In this document: in pieces, positions 1 through 7,183 of the stretch
How the letters are laid out: each line of letters starts with the position of its first letter
Numbering within the stretch: position 1 is the first letter of the stretch
NCBI GenBank assembly: GCA_027063065.1
Contig: JAMOSO010000033.1
Location: 1-9,695, forward strand
Length of the DNA stretch: 9,695 bases
Source: Planctomycetota bacterium
GTDB lineage: Bacteria; Planctomycetota; JAMOSO01
Direction of reading: 5' to 3'
Made by a program: the position numbers and the translations under genes
The notes under the pieces: generated by a model
What the model was told of the DNA's origin: nothing
Databases searched by the model: none
What the model saw: the letters and a program-made list of their open reading frames with translations, nothing else

Positions 1-154
1 AGCGGATAATTGCCTTTGCCATCCATACTGATTTTTGATTATATAAAGACTCTTCACGAGTTTTAGGTTTTCTATATATACTACTTCTAGAAATACCAAG
101 CAAAGAAGCTTGAGATGTTTTAGTTATTTTAAACTTTGATGATTTATTTATCAT
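1..154 (-). pseudogene. IS3-family transposase OrfB, 5' fragment with probable internal deletion
   Basis: Starting at the ATG at 152-154, 8 nt after the OrfA-type stop, the frame encodes a segment ending ASLLGISRSSIYRKPKTREE. This is the LLGxSRSSxYY signature near the N-terminus of IS3 OrfB integrases. After about residue 38 the frame no longer resembles OrfB. In another frame the last 30 or so bases read ISMDGKG, a motif that in related transposases lies about 200 residues further on, close to the catalytic glutamate. The simplest reading is a large internal deletion with a frame change near position 33-40, although sequence left of the window is needed to confirm it. The catalytic DDE domain is therefore mostly absent here. 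Confidence 0.62.
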
Positions 155-162
155 TTGGTGCT

Positions 163-374
163 TTATCGGGACTGGTAGGGCTCGAACACCTTGGATAAAA
201 AATCCTTATCCATCTCTAAACTTGATTGTTATTTTTATCTAATAGGCTACCGCCTTTAGCAAATAATGTTGACGATTGCTCAGCTAGTTCACTTAATGTT
301 TTTTGAACACTCAAAACTCCTAAGGCCACTTTAGTCTTAAATTCTGCTGAGTGTTGACGACGTTTTCTGGACAT
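163..374 (-). pseudogene. IS3-family transposase OrfA, broken remnant
   Basis: From the ATG at 372-374 the frame reads MSRKRRQHSAEFKTKVAL and on to KTLSELA, which is the classic helix-turn-helix start of IS3 OrfA proteins. It then jumps directly to EQSSTLFAKGG. In intact relatives about 20 residues containing the recognition helix and a QWKK-like segment lie between these two blocks, so an in-frame internal deletion is likely. This frame stops at 216-218 after about 52 codons. A second frame picks up LEMDKDFLSKVFEPYQSR and stops at 163-165. That matches the leucine-rich OrfA C-terminus (typical form LEMExDFLxKxFE), so at least one frameshift separates the halves. Normal OrfA is roughly 90-100 residues. 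It is not expected to be functional. Confidence 0.75.
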
Positions 375-450
375 TTTCGACTTCTTTTATTCAAACATTA
401 TAGTCGATTTTTTTCTTAGCAACTGTCTATCTTTGGAGTTAGCACCTTCT

Positions 451-1287
451 CTATAATGTCAATAAGTATTGATAGACATCTTCTATTACATCTGCTGGTG
501 TTGACGTTCCAGCGGTTATACCAACATGATTAACGCCTTTAAACCATGCGGGATTAACCTCGTCAGCACAAGCTACATGATATGCTTTTATGCCTTTTTT
601 TTCGCACACTACTTTTAATTTCTTAGTATTACTAGAATTATGCCCACCTATCACAATCATAGCGTCAACTTGCGCGGCTAACTTATGCACTGCAGTTTGA
701 CGTTCTTTTGTAGGCTTACAAACAGTATCAACAAACAAAACATCAGTATGATTTTGCATTTTAATTAATGATACCAAATGTTCGACATGCTCAATAGGTT
801 GAGTAGTTTGAGATACGATGCCAATTCTAGGATATTGCTTTAATAGTTCTGTCTCTTCAGCTGTACTTATAACCGCATAGGCTTTTAAATCCCCAACAAT
901 ACCGCGTACTTCTACATGATTAGCTTGGCCAATTACTACTGGGAAATAACCCTTTTTAACAAAATCTTTTATTGTTCTATGTACGCGCATTACCAACGGA
1001 CAACTGGCATCAATCACAGTAAAGCCTCGCTTAAGAGCTTTTTGCTTAACATAATCAGCTGCTCCATGCGCCGAAATAACAATCCTTGATGTAGTAATAT
1101 TATCATCTAAATCTTTGGCTATCCTTACGCCTGCTTTTTCAAGCAAAGCAACTGTTTGTGGATTGTGCACTAATTCGCCTAATATGGTTTGATCACTGCG
1201 TATGTTATCGTCCGCCCCTAAAACCAATTCAATTGCCTCTTGCACTCCAAAACAAGTGCCTAAAGCATCTGCCTTTGTTACTTTCAT
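451..1287 (-). CDS. ispH: 4-hydroxy-3-methylbut-2-enyl diphosphate reductase (IspH/LytB), short divergent form
   Basis: IspH is the last enzyme of the MEP pathway: it reduces HMBPP to isopentenyl and dimethylallyl diphosphate in the cytoplasm using a [4Fe-4S] cluster. The three cluster cysteines are recognisable at C12 (GTCFGV), C96 (DASCPLV) and C190 (DTVCKPTKERQ). Substrate-site residues follow the family pattern: H41 (LVHN), H74 (SAHG), H124 and E126 (NHVEVRG), the SSN triad at 218-220 (HNSSNTKKL) and S262 (GTSTPAD). At 278 residues it is shorter than E. coli IspH (316), and its first motif is GTCFGV rather than GFCAGV, so it belongs to a divergent branch. The ATG overlaps the nfu stop by 4 nt (ATGA) and has no strong Shine-Dalgarno, which suggests coupled translation. 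It contains an A8 run (595-602). It is the last gene of the SUF operon. Confidence 0.93.
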   Translation of the reverse strand: MKVTKADALGTCFGVQEAIELVLGADDNIRSDQTILGELVHNPQTVALLEKAGVRIAKDLDDNITTSRIVISAHGAADYVKQKALKRGFTVIDASCPLVMRVHRTIKDFVKKGYFPVVIGQANHVEVRGIVGDLKAYAVISTAEETELLKQYPRIGIVSQTTQPIEHVEHLVSLIKMQNHTDVLFVDTVCKPTKERQTAVHKLAAQVDAMIVIGGHNSSNTKKLKVVCEKKGIKAYHVACADEVNPAWFKGVNHVGITAGTSTPADVIEDVYQYLLTL

Positions 1288-1859
1288 AATGTTAGTCCAA
1301 TTGGAACAACTTCGATATCAGGATTAAATTCATCGCGTAATACTCCGCGTATTGCATCTAAAGTGCCAGTTTGAGAGCTTGGACAACTCATGCAAGCACC
1401 CTCGTACTGAACCGTTAAAATATTATTTTCATAACCTAAAACTAATAAATCACCTCCATCAAATTGTAAAGCAGGTCTAATGCTTTTATCTAAAATTTCT
1501 TCTATTTTCAACAATACAGGTGACAATGTGGAACGGTCTGGCTTTGCGTTAGCATCAATAAAAGCAGGGTTATGATGAGGTAATTCTTCGCGGATAACAT
1601 GTCTGATTGTACGAGTCATTTCATCCCATGGATAATCACCATTTTGCGTAACGGTTATAACATTCTCAAACAAATGTACTTGATCAACTCCATCAATTAA
1701 AATTAATCGCTGTGCCAAAGGTATATCCTCACAATCTATGGCACTGATAAAACTTACCTTTTCGCCGATACGAACATCTTCAGCTACTACAAATTTACGC
1801 GCACAAGGATTGGGAGTGCCTTGCACTATAATTTTTACTTCATTATTAAAATCTGACAT
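1284..1859 (-). CDS. Nfu-type iron-sulfur cluster carrier/scaffold protein
   Basis: This is a two-domain NFU1-like protein of 191 residues. Residues about 10-98 form the Nfu N-terminal domain, marked by TPNPCARKF at 15-23. Residues about 113-185 form the NifU-like C-terminal domain, with the FDGGDL segment at 133-138 and the cluster-binding CxxC at C156 and C159 (ACMSCPSS). Two such domains in a dimer bind a [4Fe-4S] cluster across the paired CxxC motifs and pass it to client enzymes. It is not a U-type scaffold (IscU/SufU), because it lacks the three-cysteine U-type domain. It starts 7 nt after sufS, with the AGGT of its ribosome binding site overlapping the sufS stop, and it overlaps ispH by 4 nt. 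In context it is probably the carrier that takes clusters from SufBCD to targets, possibly including IspH. Confidence 0.92.
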   Translation of the reverse strand: MSDFNNEVKIIVQGTPNPCARKFVVAEDVRIGEKVSFISAIDCEDIPLAQRLILIDGVDQVHLFENVITVTQNGDYPWDEMTRTIRHVIREELPHHNPAFIDANAKPDRSTLSPVLLKIEEILDKSIRPALQFDGGDLLVLGYENNILTVQYEGACMSCPSSQTGTLDAIRGVLRDEFNPDIEVVPIGLTL

Positions 1860-1866
1860 AAATTAC

Positions 1867-3090
1867 CTACAATAAAAAATCTTTTGCACGCTTAATACCA
1901 TTAATTAAATTATCAATATCAATACGATTATTATAAAAAGCCATAGAAACACGAGTTGTACCTAAAATATTAAAATGATTCATAATAGGTTGACAACAAT
2001 GATGCCCAGTACGACAAGCAACCCCTACCTGATCTAACATCTGGGCTAAATCATGAGGATGAATATTATCTAACACAAACGAAATAATAGAAGCTTTTTT
2101 TGGGGCTGTACCAATAATTTTAAGACCTTCTATTTTTAATAATTCTTTTGTAGCATATTTTAAAAGGTTGGTTTCATAATCTGCTATGGCATCAAAACCA
2201 ATATCCAGTATATAGTCTATAGCAGTGCCTAAAGCAATAACTTGTGCAATTGGCGGTGTGCCAGCTTCTAAACGAGCTGGCAAATCTGCATAAGTAGTGC
2301 CTGCAAAACTGACCTTATCAATCATATCACCACCACCAATAAATGGCTGAAATTGCTCTAATATTTTTATGCGCCCATATAATACCCCTACCCCTGTAGG
2401 AGCTAGCAACTTATGACCAGAAAAAGCTAACATATCACAGTCTAAATCTTTGACATCAACTTTATTATGTGCTACTGCCTGAGCGGCATCAACAAGAGTA
2501 ACAACATTATATTTTTTAGCTTCAGCAATCATTTTCTTTACGGGGTTAATTGTACCTAACGCATTAGAAGTATGCGTTATACTTAACAACTTAGTTTTGG
2601 AATTTAATAATTTTTGAAATTCAGCATAAACAATATCGCCGTGATTATCTATCGGTATAACCTTTAATATAGATCCAATTTTTTGGCAAAGCATCTGCCA
2701 CGGTACAATATTAGAATGATGTTCCATCTCAGTTATAATTATTTCATCTCCAGCCTGCAAATTTACCTGAGCCCATCCTAACGCAACCATATTTAGCGCG
2801 CCTGTAGTACCTGAAGTAAAAATAATTTCTTCTGACAGGTTTGCATTTAAAAATTTTTGTACTTTTAAACGTGTATTTTCATAATCATTTGTAGCTTTTT
2901 CGCTCAAGGCATAAAGCCCGCGATGAATATTTGCAGTACCTATGCTATTGTAATTATTAACAGCATCTACAACGCTTTTAGGCTTTAATGTTGTTGCTCC
3001 TGAATCTAAATAACTTAATGGTTTTGAATTACATTTTTGATTTAAAATAACAAAATCTTGTCTAATTTTATCAATATTTAATTTATTCAT
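1867..3090 (-). CDS. sufS: SufS-type cysteine desulfurase
   Basis: PLP-dependent group II cysteine desulfurase that takes sulfur from L-cysteine as a persulfide and leaves alanine, supplying SufBCD. I prefer the ATG at 3088-3090, giving 407 residues, close to E. coli SufS (406). An in-frame GTG at 3097-3099 would add three residues. Numbered from the ATG, the visible residues are the active-site histidine in EMEHHSN (about 121-127), D201 of DAAQ, the Schiff-base lysine K227 in SGHK, and the catalytic C365 in RTGHHCCQP. The usual motif is HHCAQP; here the residue after the catalytic cysteine is a second cysteine. The N-terminal LDSGATTLKP (28-37) is typical. It overlaps the sufD stop by 8 nt. 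Such enzymes normally need SufE or SufU as sulfur acceptor, and neither is encoded in the window. Confidence 0.96.
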   Translation of the reverse strand: MNKLNIDKIRQDFVILNQKCNSKPLSYLDSGATTLKPKSVVDAVNNYNSIGTANIHRGLYALSEKATNDYENTRLKVQKFLNANLSEEIIFTSGTTGALNMVALGWAQVNLQAGDEIIITEMEHHSNIVPWQMLCQKIGSILKVIPIDNHGDIVYAEFQKLLNSKTKLLSITHTSNALGTINPVKKMIAEAKKYNVVTLVDAAQAVAHNKVDVKDLDCDMLAFSGHKLLAPTGVGVLYGRIKILEQFQPFIGGGDMIDKVSFAGTTYADLPARLEAGTPPIAQVIALGTAIDYILDIGFDAIADYETNLLKYATKELLKIEGLKIIGTAPKKASIISFVLDNIHPHDLAQMLDQVGVACRTGHHCCQPIMNHFNILGTTRVSMAFYNNRIDIDNLINGIKRAKDFLL

Positions 3091-4405
3091 TATTTGCACC
3101 CATCATTTTGTTTAGGGTAGGAAACGAACTGCGTAAATGTAATAAAAAGCGTTGTTTAATTGCTGAATTATCAATATTGTCTAATATATCTTCACCAAAC
3201 CCTAATGCTAAAATATCCTTAGCTAATTTTGGTTCTATACCACGGCTTCGCAAATAAAACACCTCTTCTGGATTTAATTGTCCCAATGTAGCTCCATGCG
3301 TACAACTAACGTCATCTGCGCCTATTTCTAATTGAGGCTGTGCATTAACTTCAACATCGGAACTTAAAGGTAACGCCTTACTGATTTGATGCGCACTTGT
3401 ACCTTGGGCAATTGGATCTATAAAAATTTTACCGTTAAATATGCCGACGGCCTCATCATCCAAAATAGTTTTATAAATTTGATTTGAAGTAGCATTGGCC
3501 GCCAAATGATTAACTGTTGTCTTTTGCACCATACTGCGTTTTAACCTACCCAAAGTTAGCCCATATAATTGTGCGTCTGCTCCTTCGCCGATTATTTCTA
3601 TATCAATTTCACTTTTAATTAAATTGGCGCGGCGCGCAAATTGAAAATTTAATAATTTTGCATCACGCTCTAATTTTACCCTACTCAAGGCAAAATGATA
3701 TGCCTTTGCACCCTCCATAATACTACGATAATAACCTACCTTAGCATTAGCTCCTAAATAAATATCACTAACAACATTTATAGTATATGGTTGCTTGTCT
3801 AATCCAACATAGCTTTCAATAATATCTACTTCTGCAGATTTACCTATTTTAATAATGTGCCTTGGAAACGAAGCAAATGAGCCACCACGCCCCGTTGCCA
3901 CATGAATTATTTGCACAGACTTTTTTATTTTGGCATTTTTAGCAACTTCAACAATAACACCACGTTGAGTAAATGCTTTATTTAATGGTTCTAATGCATT
4001 AGTTGCATTAGTTGCTTTGGCCTCTAATTCTGGAGATATATTATCACCATTTTGCAATACATCAGCCAAATTACAAACCTCTATCCCCTTTGGTAAACCA
4101 TCCAAATGCGAAAGTGTATTAGAAAAAACACCATCAATAAAAATCAGATTAATTGCATCGTTTAAAATATATGGCAATAAAGTAGCTATATTTAACTCTG
4201 GCATTAAATCAGTTAAAATAAAACTTTCTTTTTTAAACTCTGCCAAATTTATATAACGCCAATCCTCATCCTTGCGATTTGGATAACCATTAAAAGCATC
4301 CAAGCCAGATTGGCGATATTTACGCAACCATGTATATTCGTATTTTGAATATAAAGTATTAAAGGCTGTTGTAAAATTATCAGGCGTAACTACAGAAGTT
4401 GTCAT
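3083..4405 (-). CDS. sufD: Fe-S cluster assembly protein SufD
   Basis: SufD is the beta-helix partner of SufB in the SufBC2D scaffold, where Fe-S clusters are built at the SufB-SufD interface. The 440-residue protein has an N-terminal helical part with RKDEDWRYINL (44-54), a central repetitive beta-rich core (about 150-360), and the diagnostic C-terminal segment VSCTHGATLGQL (366-377). That segment holds C368 and H370, the latter matching the functionally important SufD histidine H360 of E. coli. FYLRSRGI (383-390) follows, as in both SufB and SufD. The start codon overlaps the sufC stop by one base (TAATG), with AGGTG about 6 nt upstream as ribosome binding site. A 9-bp tandem duplication at 3996-4013 encodes ATNATN in the linker before the core. 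The stop lies inside the start of sufS. Confidence 0.95.
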   Translation of the reverse strand: MTTSVVTPDNFTTAFNTLYSKYEYTWLRKYRQSGLDAFNGYPNRKDEDWRYINLAEFKKESFILTDLMPELNIATLLPYILNDAINLIFIDGVFSNTLSHLDGLPKGIEVCNLADVLQNGDNISPELEAKATNATNALEPLNKAFTQRGVIVEVAKNAKIKKSVQIIHVATGRGGSFASFPRHIIKIGKSAEVDIIESYVGLDKQPYTINVVSDIYLGANAKVGYYRSIMEGAKAYHFALSRVKLERDAKLLNFQFARRANLIKSEIDIEIIGEGADAQLYGLTLGRLKRSMVQKTTVNHLAANATSNQIYKTILDDEAVGIFNGKIFIDPIAQGTSAHQISKALPLSSDVEVNAQPQLEIGADDVSCTHGATLGQLNPEEVFYLRSRGIEPKLAKDILALGFGEDILDNIDNSAIKQRFLLHLRSSFPTLNKMMGANNE

Positions 4406-5169
4406 TACGCACCTGCCTCGTTAATTATCCAATCAAAACCTTTTTTTTCTATTTCATAGGCTAAAGTTTTATCTCCAGATTTTATAATGCGACCTTTATA
4501 TAAAACATGTATAAAATCTGGCACAATATAATCTAATAACCGCTGATAATGCGTAATCAATAATATTGCATTATCAGGTCGTTTTAAGTGCGTTACTCCT
4601 TCGCCAACAATACGTAAAGAATCCACATCTAAACCAGAATCAGTCTCATCTAAAATTGCCAATCGAGGATTTAATACGGCCATTTGCAAAATTTCATTAC
4701 GTTTTTTTTCTCCACCAGAAAAATCTACATTTACATTGCGTTTTAAAAAAACAGAATCGATATTCAGCTCTTGCATTTTAGTTTTTAAATAAGCACTAAA
4801 TTTAATTGAGTCTAACTCATCTGCACCTTGATGCTTACATATTGCATTAAAGGCCGTGCGTAAAAATAGTTCGTTATTAACACCTGGTATCTCTGTTGGA
4901 TATTGCATCGCCAAAAAGATACCCTCTCTAGCACGTTCGTGAGCTTCTAAATCAAATAATTCTTTTTGCTTTAGATTAACTTCATATTGGGCAGAACCCT
5001 GCGTGATAGTATAATCATCATGACCTGCTAAGACTTTCGATAAGGTTGATTTACCAGAACCGTTAGGACCCATAATTGCATGAACTTCACCATCATTAAT
5101 TTCTAAATTTATACCATTTAATATGGCAGTTCCATTAACCTCTGCATGTAAGTTTGTTATTTTTAGCAT
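4405..5169 (-). CDS. sufC: Fe-S cluster assembly ATPase SufC
   Basis: Cytoplasmic ABC-type ATPase of the SufBC2D complex; its ATP-driven dimerisation remodels SufB-SufD for cluster assembly. It is not a transporter, since the window encodes no membrane partner for it. All ABC motifs are present in 254 residues: Walker [10 protein letters not shown] (34-42), Q-loop around Q89, the SufC-typical signature DFSGGEKKR (149-157), Walker B LAILDE (170-175) with E175 catalytic, D-loop SGLD (178-181), and switch H207. The sequence [10 protein letters not shown] is characteristic of SufC rather than other ABC ATPases. The ATG shares one base with the sufB stop (TAATG), with a purine-rich GGAAGGAAGTG ribosome binding site upstream. 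Two A8 runs on the coding strand (4441-4448 and 4702-4709), the latter inside the signature motif, are possible slippage sites. Confidence 0.97.
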   Translation of the reverse strand: MLKITNLHAEVNGTAILNGINLEINDGEVHAIMGPNGSGKSTLSKVLAGHDDYTITQGSAQYEVNLKQKELFDLEAHERAREGIFLAMQYPTEIPGVNNELFLRTAFNAICKHQGADELDSIKFSAYLKTKMQELNIDSVFLKRNVNVDFSGGEKKRNEILQMAVLNPRLAILDETDSGLDVDSLRIVGEGVTHLKRPDNAILLITHYQRLLDYIVPDFIHVLYKGRIIKSGDKTLAYEIEKKGFDWIINEAGA

Positions 5170-6608
5170 TATCCAACACTTCCTTCCAATTTCATTTCTA
5201 ATAATTTAACTGCTTCAACCGAAAATTCTAATGGCAGTTCTTTAAATACTTCACGACAAAAACCATTTAAAAGTAAACCGATGGCTTCTTCTTCGTCGAT
5301 GCCACGACTTTTTAAATAAAACAATTGTTCTCCACTTAATTTTGATGTAGTTGCCTCATGTTCAACATGGGCAGACTTATTTTTAATTTCAAAATACGGA
5401 AAAGTATTAGCCTGACATTTATTGCCAACCAACATAGAGTCGCACTGTGAATAATTGCGTGCCCCATCAGCCTTACTTGAAATCTTTACTAACCCACGAT
5501 AATTATTTTTTGATTCATCACAAGAAATACCCTTTGAGATTATTTTACTGCGGGTATTTTTACCTAAATGAATCATCTTTGTGCCTGTATCTGCCTGCAT
5601 TTTATTGTTTGTTAAAGCAACAGAATAAAACTCTGCGTTAGAATTATCACCCTTTAAAATACAACTTGGATATTTCCACGTTATCGCAGAACCAGCTTCA
5701 ACTTGTGTCCAAGAAATATGCGATGAATTACCAGCACATAAACCACGTTTAGTTACAAAATTATAAATGCCACCATTACCATCTTCATCACCTGCATACC
5801 AATTTTGAACTGTTGAATACCTAACATCCGCATCTTTATGAGCATAAATTTCTACAACAGCGGCGTGCAGTTGATTGTCGTCTCGCTGAGGAGCTGTGCA
5901 ACCTTCTAAATAATTAACAGTTGAACCCTCGTCGGCTATTAATAATGTACGTTCAAACTGACCTGTTTCAGCGGCATTAATGCGAAAATATGTGGATAAA
6001 TCCAATGGGCAAGTTACTCCCTTAGGTATATAACAAAAAGAGCCATCACTAAATACTGCAGAATTTAATGCAGCATAAAAATTATCTGTATATGGCACTA
6101 CAGTCCCTAAATACTGTTTAATTAAATCGGGGTGTTCTTTTACGGCTTCTGAAAAACTGCAAAAAATAATGCCGTATTTTGCTAATTCTTCACGGTGTGT
6201 AGTACCAACAGAAACAGAATCAAATACGGCATCTACTGCGACACCTGCCAAACGTTTTTGTTCGTTAAGAGGAATGCCAAGTTTTTCAAATGTTTTTAAC
6301 AATTCTGGATCAACATCATCTAAACTATTAGGGGTGTTTTCTTTTGGGGCATTTTTTGGTGCACTATAATAACGCAAATTTTGAAAATCAATTTTGGGAT
6401 ATTCTACCCTTGCCCATGTTGGCTCAATTAAGCCTAACCAATGTCTAAATGCTTTTAAACGAAACTCTAGCAAAAATTCTGGCTCATTATTTTTAGCAGA
6501 AATTGCTCTTACTATATCTTCGTTTAATCCTTTTGGCAATTCATCTGCTTCAATATCAGTGCTAAAAGCATACTTACTATAATCATTTTTAAATTCTTGT
6601 TTGCTCAT
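5169..6608 (-). CDS. sufB: Fe-S cluster assembly scaffold SufB
   Basis: SufB is the core scaffold that receives persulfide sulfur and holds the nascent cluster in SufBC2D. The 479 residues are close to the family norm (E. coli 495). Visible hallmarks are the N-terminal [13 protein letters not shown] (25-37), [13 protein letters not shown] (186-198), EGCTAP with C237 (matching the sulfur-accepting C254 of E. coli), [12 protein letters not shown] with C398 (matching C405), and [22 protein letters not shown] (417-436, with the conserved glutamate E417 or E419 region). [21 protein letters not shown]-type core sequence (368-388) is also typical. It begins one base after the regulator stop codon (TAA-T-ATG) with only a weak ribosome binding site, so it is probably translated by coupling. 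It is the first structural gene of the operon. Confidence 0.97.
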   Translation of the reverse strand: MSKQEFKNDYSKYAFSTDIEADELPKGLNEDIVRAISAKNNEPEFLLEFRLKAFRHWLGLIEPTWARVEYPKIDFQNLRYYSAPKNAPKENTPNSLDDVDPELLKTFEKLGIPLNEQKRLAGVAVDAVFDSVSVGTTHREELAKYGIIFCSFSEAVKEHPDLIKQYLGTVVPYTDNFYAALNSAVFSDGSFCYIPKGVTCPLDLSTYFRINAAETGQFERTLLIADEGSTVNYLEGCTAPQRDDNQLHAAVVEIYAHKDADVRYSTVQNWYAGDEDGNGGIYNFVTKRGLCAGNSSHISWTQVEAGSAITWKYPSCILKGDNSNAEFYSVALTNNKMQADTGTKMIHLGKNTRSKIISKGISCDESKNNYRGLVKISSKADGARNYSQCDSMLVGNKCQANTFPYFEIKNKSAHVEHEATTSKLSGEQLFYLKSRGIDEEEAIGLLLNGFCREVFKELPLEFSVEAVKLLEMKLEGSVG

Positions 6609-6609
6609 A

Positions 6610-7062
6610 TTATATCTCTAATTTAACTAGGTTGTCATCACATTGTAGACTATCTTGATTATTAACTAACTCGCTTATTTTTATTTTAGCAAATAACTGT
6701 GTTACTTTTTGGGAGAGTTTTGCAGCTGGATCTAAAACTTGACAATTTTCAACACTGTCACACGCTATTAATTTTGCACGTAAACACTTAGCCATTTCAA
6801 TTGGACCTAAAACTGCTTCGCTAAGTTCTAAAAAAGTAATAGTATTTAAATTAACTTGTAAAGAATAACCACCGCCTACCCCACGTGCTGAATGCAACCA
6901 ACCTTTTTGAGCCATCTGTTGCATAGCTCTACTTGTAGCATCAAATGGAGTATTATGAATATTACATATTTCACGTGCCGATGCTTTATGGCCTATTTTG
7001 TGCGAAGCAAAATACCCAAGAACATAAAGGGCGTAGCTTATTTTTCTATCAATTTTAAACAT
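6610..7062 (-). CDS. Rrf2-family transcriptional regulator of the SUF operon (IscR/SUF-regulator-like)
   Basis: A 150-residue Rrf2-family protein. Residues 1-80 form the winged helix-turn-helix: [16 protein letters not shown] (5-20) resembles the family N-terminus, [14 protein letters not shown] (27-40) the recognition region, and GVGGGYSL (61-68) the wing motif that is nearly diagnostic of Rrf2. A cysteine cluster follows at C93, C101 and C107 (C-x7-C-x5-C), the position where IscR binds its [2Fe-2S] cluster with C-x5-C-x5-C spacing. It is therefore probably an Fe-S-sensing regulator that controls its own operon, but the ligand spacing differs and the cluster type is unproven. It is the promoter-proximal gene, with AGGTG about 6 nt before the ATG. 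IscR itself is unlikely because no isc genes are present. Confidence 0.9.
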   Translation of the reverse strand: MFKIDRKISYALYVLGYFASHKIGHKASAREICNIHNTPFDATSRAMQQMAQKGWLHSARGVGGGYSLQVNLNTITFLELSEAVLGPIEMAKCLRAKLIACDSVENCQVLDPAAKLSQKVTQLFAKIKISELVNNQDSLQCDDNLVKLEI

Positions 7063-7101
7063 ATCAACACCTGTGTCTTACTGAACAATAAATCGGTCAA
7101 A

Positions 7102-7129
7102 ATTATACTTATTTAATCACCAAAGACAA
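7102..7129 (-). promoter_or_regulatory. Predicted sigma-70 promoter of the Rrf2-suf operon
   Basis: On the minus strand there is a TTGTCT -35-like box (7124-7129) and a perfect TATAAT -10 box (7102-7107), separated by 16 nt, 39 nt before the regulator ATG. This is the best promoter-like element in the region. Immediately downstream of the -10 lies TTGACC followed by an AT-rich spacer and GTTCAG (about 7081-7100). It loosely recalls the half-sites of Rrf2/IscR operators but is not a true dyad, so operator function is only a guess. Confidence 0.6.
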
Positions 7130-7138
7130 CGAAATAGG

Positions 7139-7178
7139 TCTTTTTTTTACTTATTTAAATAAATAAGTAAAAAAAAGA
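7139..7178 (-). terminator. Perfect 18-bp inverted repeat, probable rho-independent terminator of the HTH gene
   Basis: Positions 7139-7156 and 7161-7178 are exact reverse complements around a 4-nt AAAT loop. The stem is almost all A-T, with only two G-C pairs (7140/7177 and 7150/7167). It lies 5 nt after the stop codon of the upstream minus-strand gene and just before the suf promoter. Each arm carries an 8-nt A or T tract, so U runs can form in either direction. Placement favours a terminator insulating the suf promoter. The weak stem leaves open a DNA-level role such as a regulator site. Confidence 0.55.
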
Positions 7179-7183
7179 TTGGT

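Larger units (their letters stand above)
1..444 (-). mobile_element. Decayed, internally deleted IS3-family insertion sequence (partial, runs off left edge)
   Basis: Minus-strand reading recovers pieces of both IS3-type transposase frames in the right order: an orfA N-terminus starting at 374, an orfA C-terminus ending at 163, and an orfB N-terminus starting at 154. Each frame is broken, so the copy cannot encode a full transposase. The outer end is uncertain. I place it near 444 because on the minus strand the sequence there begins TGCTAACTCC, and IS3 elements usually begin TG and end CA; the matching inverted repeat lies outside the window. A TATAAT-like box at 397-402 (minus) precedes orfA, but the nearest -35-like boxes are spaced 14 or 21 nt away, so a working promoter is not supported. 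The region holds no other gene. The family assignment rests on recognised protein motifs, not on a database match. Confidence 0.72.

Noticed and set aside
3088-3099. Upstream GTG start for sufS
   Set aside because: The ATG three codons later gives a length matching the family and is a better initiator, although GTG cannot be fully excluded.
3996-4013. Tandem 9-bp repeat in sufD
   Set aside because: Only two copies encoding ATNATN in a linker. It is too short for a repeat element and is in frame, so probably neutral.
4017-4256. Plus-strand open frame opposite sufD
   Set aside because: It is antisense to a well-supported gene, has no recognisable motif, and can be explained by AT-rich codon use of sufD.
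5447-6582. Three plus-strand open frames opposite sufB (5447-5641, 6169-6369, 6394-6582)
   Set aside because: All are antisense to a strongly conserved gene, and none shows a ribosome binding site or a known domain.
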